A DNA stretch of 33,649 bases from positions 1 to 33,649 of IMG/VR virus record IMGVR_UViG_3300044641_000883. One strand, written 5' to 3'. This document shows positions 19,047 through 28,403 of this stretch, piece by piece. A model generated the notes under the pieces. It had not been told where the DNA came from. It did no database searches and saw nothing but the letters and a program-made list of their open reading frames with translations. Position numbers and translations under genes: made by a program. This stretch comes from a virus. The stretch's first letter is position 1. The number at the start of each line of letters is the position of its first letter.

Positions 19047-21262
19047 TGCCGCGCTTTGTAGACTTCACCACAAACTTTAGCACTGGCGAATTAGATCCGC
19101 TGTTGCGTGCTCGCGTGGATCTGCAGGCATATGCTAACGCTTTGTCTAAAGCTACAAATGTATTGATCCAGCCGCAAGGTGGATTACGTCGTCGCCCTGG
19201 CTTGAAGCATATTTATGAATTACCAAATACAAGCACGGAATCCACAGGTAATGGCGTGCGCATGGTTTCATTCCAGTTTTCAGTGGATGATTCCTATATG
19301 CTTGTGTTTACGCACAACCGAATGTATGTGGTTAAGAATGGCGCAGTACAAACAAATATTAACGGCAGTGGAAATCCATATCTGACAACTACCATTGGCA
19401 GCAGCATCGTTGACGATATGTGCTGGACGCAGAGCGCCGATACGCTGATCGTAGTGCATCCTGACCTGCAACCTGTGCGCATAACGCGCACCAGCGACAC
19501 AGCCTGGACGGCCACCACGATTACTTTTGATAGCGTCCCAAAGTATGCATTCAATATTGATTTCCACACAAACAATGGGTCAACGCTAACGCCGTCTGCT
19601 GTGTCAGGTAATGTGACCTTGACTGCATCGACGACGCACCATGACTCTGGCACATTGCAAGCAGGCACCAGCACAACGGTAACCTTAAAATCAACAGCAA
19701 GTGCGGTTGATGATATTTATAATGGCATGTACGTCAATATCACAGGCGGCACGGGCTCTGGCCAAACTCGACTCATTGAGGACTACAACGGCACTACCAA
19801 GGTGGCCACAGTTGGCGAGGCATTCACCGTCACGCCAAATGGCACCAGCACCTACACCACAACCACTTTTTCAGCTTTGTCTGTTAACCAGTACATCAAT
19901 GCGCAGCCGCAGGGTCGCGCACGGATTGTGCGTTATGTGTCAGCCACAGTGGTTGAGGCGGTGACAGAGTACCCATTCTTTAATACTACCGCCATTGATG
20001 CAGGCCGCTGGGAACTTGAGCACGGCTATGTGGATGTGTGGTCAAGCACTAATGGCTGGCCACGCACTGTGACTTTCCACGAAGGACGATTATATTTTGG
20101 TGGTAGTAAGTCTAGGCCGTCTACGGTATGGGGTAGTAAGATCGGACTATTCTTTGACTTTGTGCCGAGCGAGTCTCTGGACGACGACGCAGTGGAAGCT
20201 ACGCTAGATACTAACGATCTAAACGTCATTATTGATATTGTTAGTTCGCGTGACTTCCAGGTGTTTACTACTGGCGGTGAATTTTATGTACCGCAGCAAG
20301 GCACTGACCCGATAACACCACTGACGTTTACATTTAAAAATGTAAGCAGAAATGGATCTAAGCCTGGCACGCGAGTGCAGTCGGTTGAGTCTGGATCAGT
20401 TTATATCCAGCGCCAAGGCAAATCTCTTAATGAGTTTGTCTTCTCTGATACACAGCTTACCTATATTACGCAGCGTATATCTTTGCTGGCTGGGCATTTA
20501 CTTAAAAGCCCACAGCGCATTGCATTGCGTAAATCATCAAGCACAGATGAATCAGATCTTTTGCTGATGACAAACACCAGCGATGGCAGCATGGCTGTAT
20601 TTTCAATTATGCGTAGCCAGCAAATTACATCGCCAAGTGAGTTCACGACAGATGGTGAGTTTATTGATGTTGGCGTAGATGTGACACAAATTTATGCAGT
20701 TACTAAACGCATATTCAATGGAACAACAAGATACTTTATTGAGCAGTTTAAAGATGACTTGTACACAGACTGTGCATTTATTGGCGCATCAGCTGGTGGC
20801 GTTGGCAGCGGCTTGCCGCACATTGGCAAATCTCTTAATGTGATTACTGATGGCGTGCCGCAATCAAATGAAACAGTTAGCGCTGGTGGCGCTGTGACGT
20901 TTGATCGTGAATCAACAACCAGCTATGAGGTTGGTTTGCCAATTACTGTGTACGTCAAAACCATGCCAGTTGAGATTAAATTGCAGACAGGTAGTAGGGT
21001 GTCGTTTAAAAAGCGTATTGTGGAAATTAGTGCAGTGCTTAAAGATACGCAACACATGCTAATGAATGACCAACCGGTTATTACTAGAACGCTTGATAAT
21101 CCTTTGCTTGATCTGGCGGTGCCTACGTTTACAGGAATTAAGCGCGTTAATGGAGTGCTTGGCTATCGTAATGAGCAAGCAATTGAGGTGGCACAAAACC
21201 TACCATTAAAAATGAATTTGCTTGGACTCGATTACAGAGTCGCCGTTTATTCAGGAACATAA
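19046..21262 (+). CDS. Tail tubular protein B-like tail nozzle
   Basis: The 738-aa protein opens with PRFVDFTTNFSTGELDPLLR, ARVDLQAYANALSKATNVLI and QPQGGLRRRPGLKHIYEL, the signature N-terminus of T7 gp12-like nozzle and stabiliser proteins. It continues with beta-propeller-like strands (MLVFTHNRMYVVKN, GWPRTVTFHEGRLYFGGSKS, FQVFTTGGEFYVPQQG, TYITQRISLLAGHLL). An inserted Thr/Ser-rich beta domain lies at about residues 185-290 (VTLTASTTHHDSGTLQAGTS), possibly an Ig-like or fibre-docking element. The length is close to T7 gp12 (about 794). It forms the central tail tube. Confidence 0.92.
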   Translation: MPRFVDFTTNFSTGELDPLLRARVDLQAYANALSKATNVLIQPQGGLRRRPGLKHIYELPNTSTESTGNGVRMVSFQFSVDDSYMLVFTHNRMYVVKNGAVQTNINGSGNPYLTTTIGSSIVDDMCWTQSADTLIVVHPDLQPVRITRTSDTAWTATTITFDSVPKYAFNIDFHTNNGSTLTPSAVSGNVTLTASTTHHDSGTLQAGTSTTVTLKSTASAVDDIYNGMYVNITGGTGSGQTRLIEDYNGTTKVATVGEAFTVTPNGTSTYTTTTFSALSVNQYINAQPQGRARIVRYVSATVVEAVTEYPFFNTTAIDAGRWELEHGYVDVWSSTNGWPRTVTFHEGRLYFGGSKSRPSTVWGSKIGLFFDFVPSESLDDDAVEATLDTNDLNVIIDIVSSRDFQVFTTGGEFYVPQQGTDPITPLTFTFKNVSRNGSKPGTRVQSVESGSVYIQRQGKSLNEFVFSDTQLTYITQRISLLAGHLLKSPQRIALRKSSSTDESDLLLMTNTSDGSMAVFSIMRSQQITSPSEFTTDGEFIDVGVDVTQIYAVTKRIFNGTTRYFIEQFKDDLYTDCAFIGASAGGVGSGLPHIGKSLNVITDGVPQSNETVSAGGAVTFDRESTTSYEVGLPITVYVKTMPVEIKLQTGSRVSFKKRIVEISAVLKDTQHMLMNDQPVITRTLDNPLLDLAVPTFTGIKRVNGVLGYRNEQAIEVAQNLPLKMNLLGLDYRVAVYSGT

Positions 21263-21263
21263 T

Positions 21264-21893
21264 ATGGCAGATCCAATTTTAGCTGGTACAAATTTTATTG
21301 CTGCCTATGGCCAAGCCCAGGCACAGCAAGCTGCTGCCATTCAACAGCAGACAGGTTACTTACTACAGGCAAGAAATACGCTGGCTGTGTCAGAAGTTAA
21401 TGCTACATTTTCTCAGCAGCATGCAAACATTCAAGCAGGCCGTACATTAAAGCGAGCAGAAATTGATGCTATGAATTACCAGATTGCTGGTAATACATTG
21501 TTGAAAAACATGCGCTCAGTAAATGCTTCTGTTCGGGCTAGAGCTGCGGCATCTGGTGTTTCATTTGGTGAAGGTTCTGCTGCTGCTATCCAGCAACAAA
21601 ATATAGCAAACACAATGTTTGATGTTGGTATTACTGATCTAAGCGCATTGACTGCAAGGGTGATGGGTTTTGAAGATGCGTCTGCAATGATTCAATCAAC
21701 AGAAATGCAAAACATTATTAATAAGTTTTCTGCTGAACAACAAACAGGTCAGTACAATTTGGCGGCAACTTCTGCGCGTAGCATTGGTGGTTTAATGGCT
21801 ACGCAAACGCTTATTAGGGGCGCTATTGATGCTTACAAAGTAGGCAGCGGTGACGCTCCTAAAACCGCAAAAGCTCCTTCTACTTTAGGTTAA
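21264..21893 (+). CDS. Small internal virion protein
   Basis: ATG 21264 lies 1 nt after the tail gene stop with CAGGAAC upstream; the frame is open to 21222 only within the tail gene. The 209-aa protein is helical and rich in Ala and Gln: FIAAYGQAQAQQAAAIQQQT, EVNATFSQQHANIQAGRTLK, RAAASGVSFGEGSAAAIQQQ and a central MFDVGITDLSALTARVMGFE. The RAAASGV-x-FG-x-G-S block is typical of T7 gp14-like and related ejection proteins that sit in the head core and pass into the cell first to form the channel. Confidence 0.82.
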   Translation: MADPILAGTNFIAAYGQAQAQQAAAIQQQTGYLLQARNTLAVSEVNATFSQQHANIQAGRTLKRAEIDAMNYQIAGNTLLKNMRSVNASVRARAAASGVSFGEGSAAAIQQQNIANTMFDVGITDLSALTARVMGFEDASAMIQSTEMQNIINKFSAEQQTGQYNLAATSARSIGGLMATQTLIRGAIDAYKVGSGDAPKTAKAPSTLG

Positions 21894-21895
21894 AT

Positions 21896-23650
21896 ATGGC
21901 TACTAGACCAATAATAGAATCAGGTAGTGTGCAAGCTAGGCAAGTCGGTAATGTGCCGATGCAACAGATTAGCCAACAGCAAACCAATTTTATGGTTGCG
22001 GCTAATGTTCAGTCACGAGCGTCTGACACGTTTGCGCAAATCTTAAATGACATGAGGTCTACTGTTTTAGAATTTAGCGGCAAGAAACGCATGGAAGAAG
22101 GTTTGCAATATGTTGCGGCAAATCCAGTAACAAAAGAGCAGTTAGATTTGGCAGCTGGTGGAACTATTCCACTAGATCTTGGTGGTGGAATTGGTAAAGA
22201 GCCTGGCTATCTGCCCAGTGTTTTTAATCAAGCTGTTCGAGAAGCAAGAAGCGCAGAGCTTACTAGCCATTTTTTAATTGAAGGCAAATCAGTTCTTTCT
22301 AGATTGTTAAACAATCTTGAAAACAATCGTCCTGGTGTAACACCGGAATCAATTAAAACAGAAATTACTTCTGTAACTAAAGGTCTTTCAAAAGCATTGT
22401 CAGCTGTAGACCCAACGGCTGCAATAAAGCTCCAAGCATCTATGGCTGCACATGGCAATACAGTTTTAAGTGCGGCGTATGAATTCCAACTTAAAAAAAA
22501 TAAAGAGTTAAATGAAATAAAATTTTATGGAAGTATTGAAGATGACAAAAAACGAATTGATCAAGTAATTAAAAATGGAGACACTGTTGACCCACAAACT
22601 AATTTACCAATAACAGTTGATAATCGTCTAAATCAAATACGCGAAGAAACTCTTAGCGCGGCGATGACTCTTGGCGACGCAAACATATACAAAGAACATC
22701 TTGCAAAAATTGATGGTTTTATACTTGAATCAAAAATAAATGTAATAACTAAGTCTCTAATTGACGACCAAGCAATGACGTTGGAAAAAATTAGAACAGC
22801 AAATATCGGTACGCATAGCAATTTATTGAAAGCACTTGACCAAAATTCTATTTCAAAAATTACGGCTAATTATATGACTGCCGTTAATTATAGAAATTCC
22901 GAGGCTAAAGATTTATTGCAGCAACAAAAGACTGTTGAACAAAAAAAGTTTGTAAGTTTGTATAACGACGTATTGAAACTTCCAGAAAATAGCAAAGAGC
23001 GAAAAAATTTAATTGATAGCATAGCTGTTATAGCAATAAATAATCCTGATGTGGTTCCGCTTACTGTGATTAAAGATTTGCGTGATCCACCAAAGGGTGA
23101 AGGTAATGGCCAAGTATATTTTAATTTGCGCAATATGATTTATAAAAATCAGATTACCAGCCCTGACCAAATTTGGGCTATGACTAAGCAAGGGTTGTCT
23201 ACAACTCACGCTGTTGCTGCTCTTGATCTTTTTAATAGAACTGATAAACAAGAACAAAATAAACTTGATACAGGTTTGGCGAGATTATCTAACATACCTA
23301 TTATTCAAGGGCAGGCATATTTTGACAAAGAAGGAACCGCATTAAAAAGATATAACGAATTAAGTATTCAAGCAGATGAAATTAAAACGCGATACCTTAA
23401 TGAAAAAAAAGTTGAGCCAACAGCAGATGTAATCCTTTCTGAGCTTAGAAAAAATATTGAAACCCAGCGCAACAGTGAAGCTGCAAAAGCTGCACGCAAA
23501 TCTCTTGAGTCACTTGAAAAGCTGCCTTGGATCAATGGGAAGATTACACGGGATAATTTAAAATCTTTGCAAGCAAAAACTAATCTAACAGAATCACAAA
23601 AACAAGTATTAAGACGTGCTGACTCTTTATTAACGCAGGCCGGAGAGTGA
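21896..23650 (+). CDS. Internal virion (ejection) protein, AT-rich gene
   Basis: The 584-aa protein lies between two other internal proteins and is almost entirely helical and polar. Its start is ATRPIIESGSVQARQVGNVP and QQISQQQTNFMVAANVQ; the middle has NRLNQIREETLSAAMTLGDA and a repeated ADEIKTR/LDTGLARLSNI pattern. No catalytic motif is visible. By place it corresponds to T7 gp15-like core proteins, which form the periplasmic part of the ejection conduit. The gene is markedly AT-rich (sampled 60-base lines of 22-35% GC around 22500-23000) compared with neighbours. Confidence 0.78.
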   Translation: MATRPIIESGSVQARQVGNVPMQQISQQQTNFMVAANVQSRASDTFAQILNDMRSTVLEFSGKKRMEEGLQYVAANPVTKEQLDLAAGGTIPLDLGGGIGKEPGYLPSVFNQAVREARSAELTSHFLIEGKSVLSRLLNNLENNRPGVTPESIKTEITSVTKGLSKALSAVDPTAAIKLQASMAAHGNTVLSAAYEFQLKKNKELNEIKFYGSIEDDKKRIDQVIKNGDTVDPQTNLPITVDNRLNQIREETLSAAMTLGDANIYKEHLAKIDGFILESKINVITKSLIDDQAMTLEKIRTANIGTHSNLLKALDQNSISKITANYMTAVNYRNSEAKDLLQQQKTVEQKKFVSLYNDVLKLPENSKERKNLIDSIAVIAINNPDVVPLTVIKDLRDPPKGEGNGQVYFNLRNMIYKNQITSPDQIWAMTKQGLSTTHAVAALDLFNRTDKQEQNKLDTGLARLSNIPIIQGQAYFDKEGTALKRYNELSIQADEIKTRYLNEKKVEPTADVILSELRKNIETQRNSEAAKAARKSLESLEKLPWINGKITRDNLKSLQAKTNLTESQKQVLRRADSLLTQAGE

Positions 23651-23651
23651 C

Positions 23652-25502
23652 ATGGCATACAGTCAAATAGAGAATAAATATCTAAATGCTTTGGTGGAAC
23701 TAGAGTTTCCTACGGCAACAGAAGAAGAACCAAGCCTGGAAGGTATGCAGCTGGCTGCAGGCCCGAGTGATACGCGCACTGATGCCGGCCCACGTTTTGG
23801 TCGTGGCGGTGTAACTAAAGCACAATCACAAGCGGCTGGTGGATTAGAAAAACCTTTAACTGCTTTGGCTGATACTGGTGCTGGTTTTGCTAGAGAGGCA
23901 ACGGCAACTGGTTTGGGTATATTGGGTGATATTGAATCAATCAAAAATGCTGCGGTTAATGTTTTTAGTGGCCCTAATGATAAGCCTTTGTTAGATAGAT
24001 TTCTTGAGGGTTTAGAACAAAAAACAAAAATGGCTACTAGTGAGCAAATTAGCAAAGAGGGATTTAGAGTCCCCTTTACTGATACGCAAGTAAAGTTACC
24101 ACCAGCAATTCCTCCTGGTGTCCAAGATCAAAAAGATAGAGAAATTAGTGCTGGCGTTGGCGGTGCGTTTGGAAAAATAGCTCCGCTTCCTACTATATTG
24201 GAAGGTGGTATAGCGGCCAGTGTGGCTGCGGCAAAAGGCGCAAAAGCAGTAGGTACAGCATTGGCACCAGCAACTGCAGATGTAATTGAAATGGGATTGC
24301 GTAAAGCTGGGATGATTATGGACATCACTCCAGAAGGCCCTGCTCAAGTTGTAATACCTGTAAAGGTTGGTGAGCGTGAGGTAAAGATCCCAGCAAATCA
24401 AGCGGCAACTTTACAAAAAGCTCTTAAAAATTTAACCCCAGAAGAGCAAGCAAAATTTAGATCTGATACTGCGTCTAAATTTGTAAGTATCTTAAAGCAG
24501 TTACCAAGCAAAGAAGAGTTTGGAGCTGCTTCTATTGCAGGTAAAGCAAAGAAGGGATGGTACGAGGGAAGCACTCAGGCAATCGTGCAAGTGTTTGGTC
24601 CTGACTCCTCTCGCTTTGCGGCATTGCTCTCTGCTACCAGCCCACAAACTAGCGTTGAATCAAATCTATTTAACGCGCTACAAGTTTGGAAAAACTGGAC
24701 TGCAGCAGGTAGACCAACTGATCGTGAATCAATTGTGCGGGTAATGGGTCAAAGCGTGCAAGGCAGCAAGGGCGAAGAGTCTGTGCTTGATGCTTGGATC
24801 AATAATAGCGTGCGAGCTCTATCTGCAGAAGACCCATCAACAGTTGTGCTATCTGGCCCCAAAGTAAATAGTTTTATGCTGAACTTGCAGGGCAATGTTA
24901 ATGAAGTGACAAATGATGCATGGATGGCGGCATTTACTTATGTTGACCAGAACTTGTTTAGTGGCTCATTGACGAAGGGTGGAGATCCAGGTAAAGGCCC
25001 AGGCTACATTGCAATGAATGCAAGGGTGCGCGAAACTGCAACATATCTTACAAAAATTACTGGTGAAACATGGACACCAGCCGAGGTTCAAGAGACAATT
25101 TGGTCATGGGCAAAAACCCTATATGAGACAGCTGGCGCAAAAGGTGAGAAGCGGTCAGCTGTTCAGCTTATCCAGGACAATGCAATTACTGATGAACTAA
25201 TTGCGGCTACTCCAGACTTTAGGACACTTTTTTATGATGAACGATTCGCCCCAATCCTTGAACAAGCAGGATACTCAGACCAGCTCTCTCAACTCAGAGC
25301 AGCTACTTCAGGATCTGATGCTACAGCAGGAGCAAAAAAACCCGGATCTAGCGGCCAAGCAAGCTCGGTTGATGCAGATTCTCAAAGGAAATACCTCGAA
25401 CGAAATGCCAAGCGCTTAGATAAGCTGCGAGCTGATCGAGAGAAGGAGGCTGCTGCAAAAGCAAAAGCCAAAACACAAACCCCAACTGGAGGTGTTGAGT
25501 AA
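23652..25502 (+). CDS. Ejection protein with embedded DNA-glycosylase-like domain
   Basis: The 616-aa protein has a low-complexity N-terminus with SLEGMQLAAGPSD (residues 28-40), an Ala/Gly-rich possibly membrane-active part (LEGGIAASVAAAKGAKAVG, about 183-201) and a compact domain at about 300-495. That domain reads WYEGSTQAIVQVFGPDSSRF, ALLSATSPQTSVESNLFNAL, VLSGPKVNSFMLNLQGN, VTNDAWMAAF (Asp 422). SGPKV followed about 17 residues later by a D-x-W-M strand/helix resembles the hairpin and catalytic aspartate of helix-hairpin-helix DNA glycosylases and a phage family with the same order. The tail is charged and helical (LRADREKEAAAKAKAK). It is probably ejected with the genome; the enzyme activity is inferred. 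Confidence 0.75.
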   Translation: MAYSQIENKYLNALVELEFPTATEEEPSLEGMQLAAGPSDTRTDAGPRFGRGGVTKAQSQAAGGLEKPLTALADTGAGFAREATATGLGILGDIESIKNAAVNVFSGPNDKPLLDRFLEGLEQKTKMATSEQISKEGFRVPFTDTQVKLPPAIPPGVQDQKDREISAGVGGAFGKIAPLPTILEGGIAASVAAAKGAKAVGTALAPATADVIEMGLRKAGMIMDITPEGPAQVVIPVKVGEREVKIPANQAATLQKALKNLTPEEQAKFRSDTASKFVSILKQLPSKEEFGAASIAGKAKKGWYEGSTQAIVQVFGPDSSRFAALLSATSPQTSVESNLFNALQVWKNWTAAGRPTDRESIVRVMGQSVQGSKGEESVLDAWINNSVRALSAEDPSTVVLSGPKVNSFMLNLQGNVNEVTNDAWMAAFTYVDQNLFSGSLTKGGDPGKGPGYIAMNARVRETATYLTKITGETWTPAEVQETIWSWAKTLYETAGAKGEKRSAVQLIQDNAITDELIAATPDFRTLFYDERFAPILEQAGYSDQLSQLRAATSGSDATAGAKKPGSSGQASSVDADSQRKYLERNAKRLDKLRADREKEAAAKAKAKTQTPTGGVE

Positions 25503-28369
25503 TGGCCTCACTTGAACAGCGCCTAGCATCTATACTGCCCGAACAATTGCCAGTCGCCCAGGCTGGTGAGTTAGAGCTTGAGCCGATGCCTGCAGAAATG
25601 CGGGATACTGAAGCACAGATTACAGATACGTCTGAGCCAGGCACACCCAACATGGATGGCGTGCAGCTTGCTGGCTTGCGCGATATTGTCAAAGGTGGTG
25701 CCAAGGTATTGCGTGATGTAGTTACGGATACCAAGCCACGCACTAGAGCAGCAATGCAAGAGGAAGCGGCTGCAACCGCAGCTGCTGAAGATGCAGCCAA
25801 GGCAATGCCAGAAGTTAAGCCTGCAACTGAAGTAAAACCTGCGCCTGCTTTTGTTACTCCAACACCATCAAAAATTAGATCATCCGCAAGAGCCGCACCA
25901 GGCACAGGGAAACCTAGCACTGGTGAAGTAATTAACTATGATCTATTTGACGACAAGAGTGTTGCTAAGTACGTTCAAAGTATCGCTAAAGATACAGCAG
26001 TTGATTACACGCGCATAACAAAAGATCAGGTTTTAAAACAGGTTGAAGCGCTTGGCTTTGATGATGCTTATTTGCGCGGGATGGACGGCCAAACAAAGGA
26101 AATAAAAGATATACCTTCCACGGTATTGCGTGCTGCGTTTGCGGTGCCTGCTCAAGTAGATCGTTTGCAATCAGTTATGAAGCGCATCAAAACTGAGGGC
26201 GAAACACCAGAGCTTATGCAAATGTTGATAGAGCAATACGCACTATCAGCGCATGTAATTAAAGAGGCAAAAGGTATTACATCAACACCAGCCCAGGCTT
26301 TGGCTATATTAAACCAAGGCCGGCCAGTAATGAATGTTGATGAAATTAAAAAACTTGCAGCTGATCCAAACATTTCATCTGGTATGACTGAAGTTGTAAA
26401 TGCAATTTTGCAATTAACTGATGACGCAGCAAAAGCAAAATTAGTTGATAAGGTAACAAAGGTAGGTTTACTAAAAGACGTTTGGTTTTCTACTTACATC
26501 AATGGGCTATTGTCTAGCCCTGTTTCGCACGCAAAAAATATTTCTTCAAATACAGCATTTGGTTTGTATCAAATACCAGAGCGTTTGGTTGCGGCAATGT
26601 ATTCCAATGTTTTGCCTGATAAGGTGCGCAGCTGGAGATCATTAGTACCTGGTAGCGCTAATGAAAAGATTGGATTAGATGAAGCATTAACAATGATCCA
26701 ATCACTTCGCAATGGAGTGCGCGAAGGTCTTGAGGTTTCGTCTATTGCGTTTCGTAAAAACGAACCAGTAATGGATGTAGCAAATAAACTAGAGCTACCC
26801 GACTCTACGCGCATGACTCTTCCAGAGCAATTGCGTGAATTGACTGGAGCAAAACAAGATAGTTTATTTGGTAAGGGTCTTGATTATTATGGCACCGCAG
26901 TTGGGATGTCTGGTCGCGCTTTGCTAAGTGAAGATGAGTTTTTTAAAGCTGTGCTGTATCGCATGGAGCTTAATGCCCAGGTTACTAGGCGAGGCAAAAC
27001 CGTATATAGGGATGCCATTGATTCTGGTATGAGTGAGGCAGATGCTTTAACAAAAGCAGAGGCAGAAACAATTAGCTTGATGAAAAACCCGCCTGATGAT
27101 TTGGATGAGGCGGCAATGGAATTTGCAAGGATTGGTACATTTACAGCTGATTTGCCACCAGCATTAGAAAAGCTGCAGCAAGTATTTAATCACCCAGCAC
27201 TAAAGATTGTTGTGCCATTTTTTAAGACTCCAGCAAACATTGGTCTTAATGTAATTGAGCGCACACCGTTTGCCCCTTTGTCGTCAAGATGGACAACAGA
27301 GATGGCAAAGGGCGGCGTTTACAGAGATATGGCTTTAGCTAAAGTTACTTTGGGCTCTACTGTTCTGGCCGCATTTGCGACGATGGCCGCTGAAGGTTTA
27401 TGCACTGGCCGTGGGCCAGAGCGCAAGGCAGACAGAGAAGCATTGATCCGCGATGGCTGGCAACCGTACAGCTGTAAAGTTGGTGACACTTATTTCAGTT
27501 ATAGCGGCATGGAGCCTGTATCTGCATTGTTAGCTATTGCGTCAGATTATGCCGAATATGCCAGACATGAGCCAGATGCCAGCAAAGTTGAAGAGGTATT
27601 CCTTGGTGGTGTTTATGGCATGTATGAGTATTTAAAAGAGCAGCCTTATTTGCAGGGCATTGCAGATATTGCAAAGCTCATTGGCGCTGGCCAGCAAGGC
27701 GGCGCAGTTGATGGCAAGAAAATAGTTGATGGTTTGGCTAAACAGTTTGGCGGGTTTGTCATTGGCGGTAGCCCAGCGCCTGGCACAAGCTCATTAGTGG
27801 CTGGCATTGAGCGCATTTTAGATCCATCTGCTAAAGACACCAGGGCTAGTCCTGATTTGCCAATGGCATTGAGAGGGTTTGTTGAAGCATTTAACAAGTA
27901 CCGCAGCCGATTGCCTTACTTTAATACCGACCTTCCTGACAATTTGAATTTATGGGGTGATCCAATTCAACAGGGTCGCGGTATGTGGTACGAGATTGTG
28001 CTGCCGACCAAAGTCAGCCCACAGCAGTTTAGTGAAGTAGACGACGCATTGCAGCGGATAGGCTCGCCTGTTGGGATGCCAGAGCGAAAGATTGATGGGG
28101 TGGAGATGACGGGGCAGCAATACAACCGGCTGCTAACCATTTATGGGAAAGAGCTCCCATCCAAAGAAAAGATACTTGAAACAATCCAAATGCCTGGTTT
28201 TGATCTGCTATCACTTGATGATCAGCAAAAGCAAATCCAGCATGTTCATTCTCAATACATGGATTTTGCCAAGAAACAATTAAAGGCAGAAGACCCTGAG
28301 CTGATGATTAAAATTGAGGATATTAAAGAACTTAGGAAAGCAAACGGACTGTATTACAAACCCGATTGA
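25502..28369 (+). CDS. Large internal virion (ejection) protein
   Basis: The 955-aa protein is the largest in the genome and lies where T7-like phages encode gp16. The N-terminus holds NMDGVQLAGLRDI (about 50-62), similar to the motif in the protein before it, and an Ala/Pro-rich linker. The central and C-terminal parts contain WFSTYINGLLSSPVSHAKNI, SEDEFFKAVLYRMELNAQV, and ALKIVVPFFKTPANIGLNVI plus ERTPFAP. These are the FxxTPxNI-x-x-ERTP-type blocks of large phage ejection proteins. There is no lytic transglycosylase motif, unlike T7 gp16. It probably crosses the inner membrane and helps pull in DNA. A promoter for the fibre genes overlaps its last codons. Confidence 0.85.
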   Translation: MASLEQRLASILPEQLPVAQAGELELEPMPAEMRDTEAQITDTSEPGTPNMDGVQLAGLRDIVKGGAKVLRDVVTDTKPRTRAAMQEEAAATAAAEDAAKAMPEVKPATEVKPAPAFVTPTPSKIRSSARAAPGTGKPSTGEVINYDLFDDKSVAKYVQSIAKDTAVDYTRITKDQVLKQVEALGFDDAYLRGMDGQTKEIKDIPSTVLRAAFAVPAQVDRLQSVMKRIKTEGETPELMQMLIEQYALSAHVIKEAKGITSTPAQALAILNQGRPVMNVDEIKKLAADPNISSGMTEVVNAILQLTDDAAKAKLVDKVTKVGLLKDVWFSTYINGLLSSPVSHAKNISSNTAFGLYQIPERLVAAMYSNVLPDKVRSWRSLVPGSANEKIGLDEALTMIQSLRNGVREGLEVSSIAFRKNEPVMDVANKLELPDSTRMTLPEQLRELTGAKQDSLFGKGLDYYGTAVGMSGRALLSEDEFFKAVLYRMELNAQVTRRGKTVYRDAIDSGMSEADALTKAEAETISLMKNPPDDLDEAAMEFARIGTFTADLPPALEKLQQVFNHPALKIVVPFFKTPANIGLNVIERTPFAPLSSRWTTEMAKGGVYRDMALAKVTLGSTVLAAFATMAAEGLCTGRGPERKADREALIRDGWQPYSCKVGDTYFSYSGMEPVSALLAIASDYAEYARHEPDASKVEEVFLGGVYGMYEYLKEQPYLQGIADIAKLIGAGQQGGAVDGKKIVDGLAKQFGGFVIGGSPAPGTSSLVAGIERILDPSAKDTRASPDLPMALRGFVEAFNKYRSRLPYFNTDLPDNLNLWGDPIQQGRGMWYEIVLPTKVSPQQFSEVDDALQRIGSPVGMPERKIDGVEMTGQQYNRLLTIYGKELPSKEKILETIQMPGFDLLSLDDQQKQIQHVHSQYMDFAKKQLKAEDPELMIKIEDIKELRKANGLYYKPD

Positions 28370-28381
28370 GAATTATATAAT
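28354..28381 (+). promoter_or_regulatory. Promoter of tail-fibre block
   Basis: TTACAA (28354-28359), a 16-nt spacer and a perfect TATAAT (28376-28381) span the end of the large ejection gene, 23 nt before the fibre ATG. The spacer length equals that of the other two late promoters. Confidence 0.65.
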
Positions 28382-28403
28382 TTCCAACAGGAAGGATTAA
28401 ATT

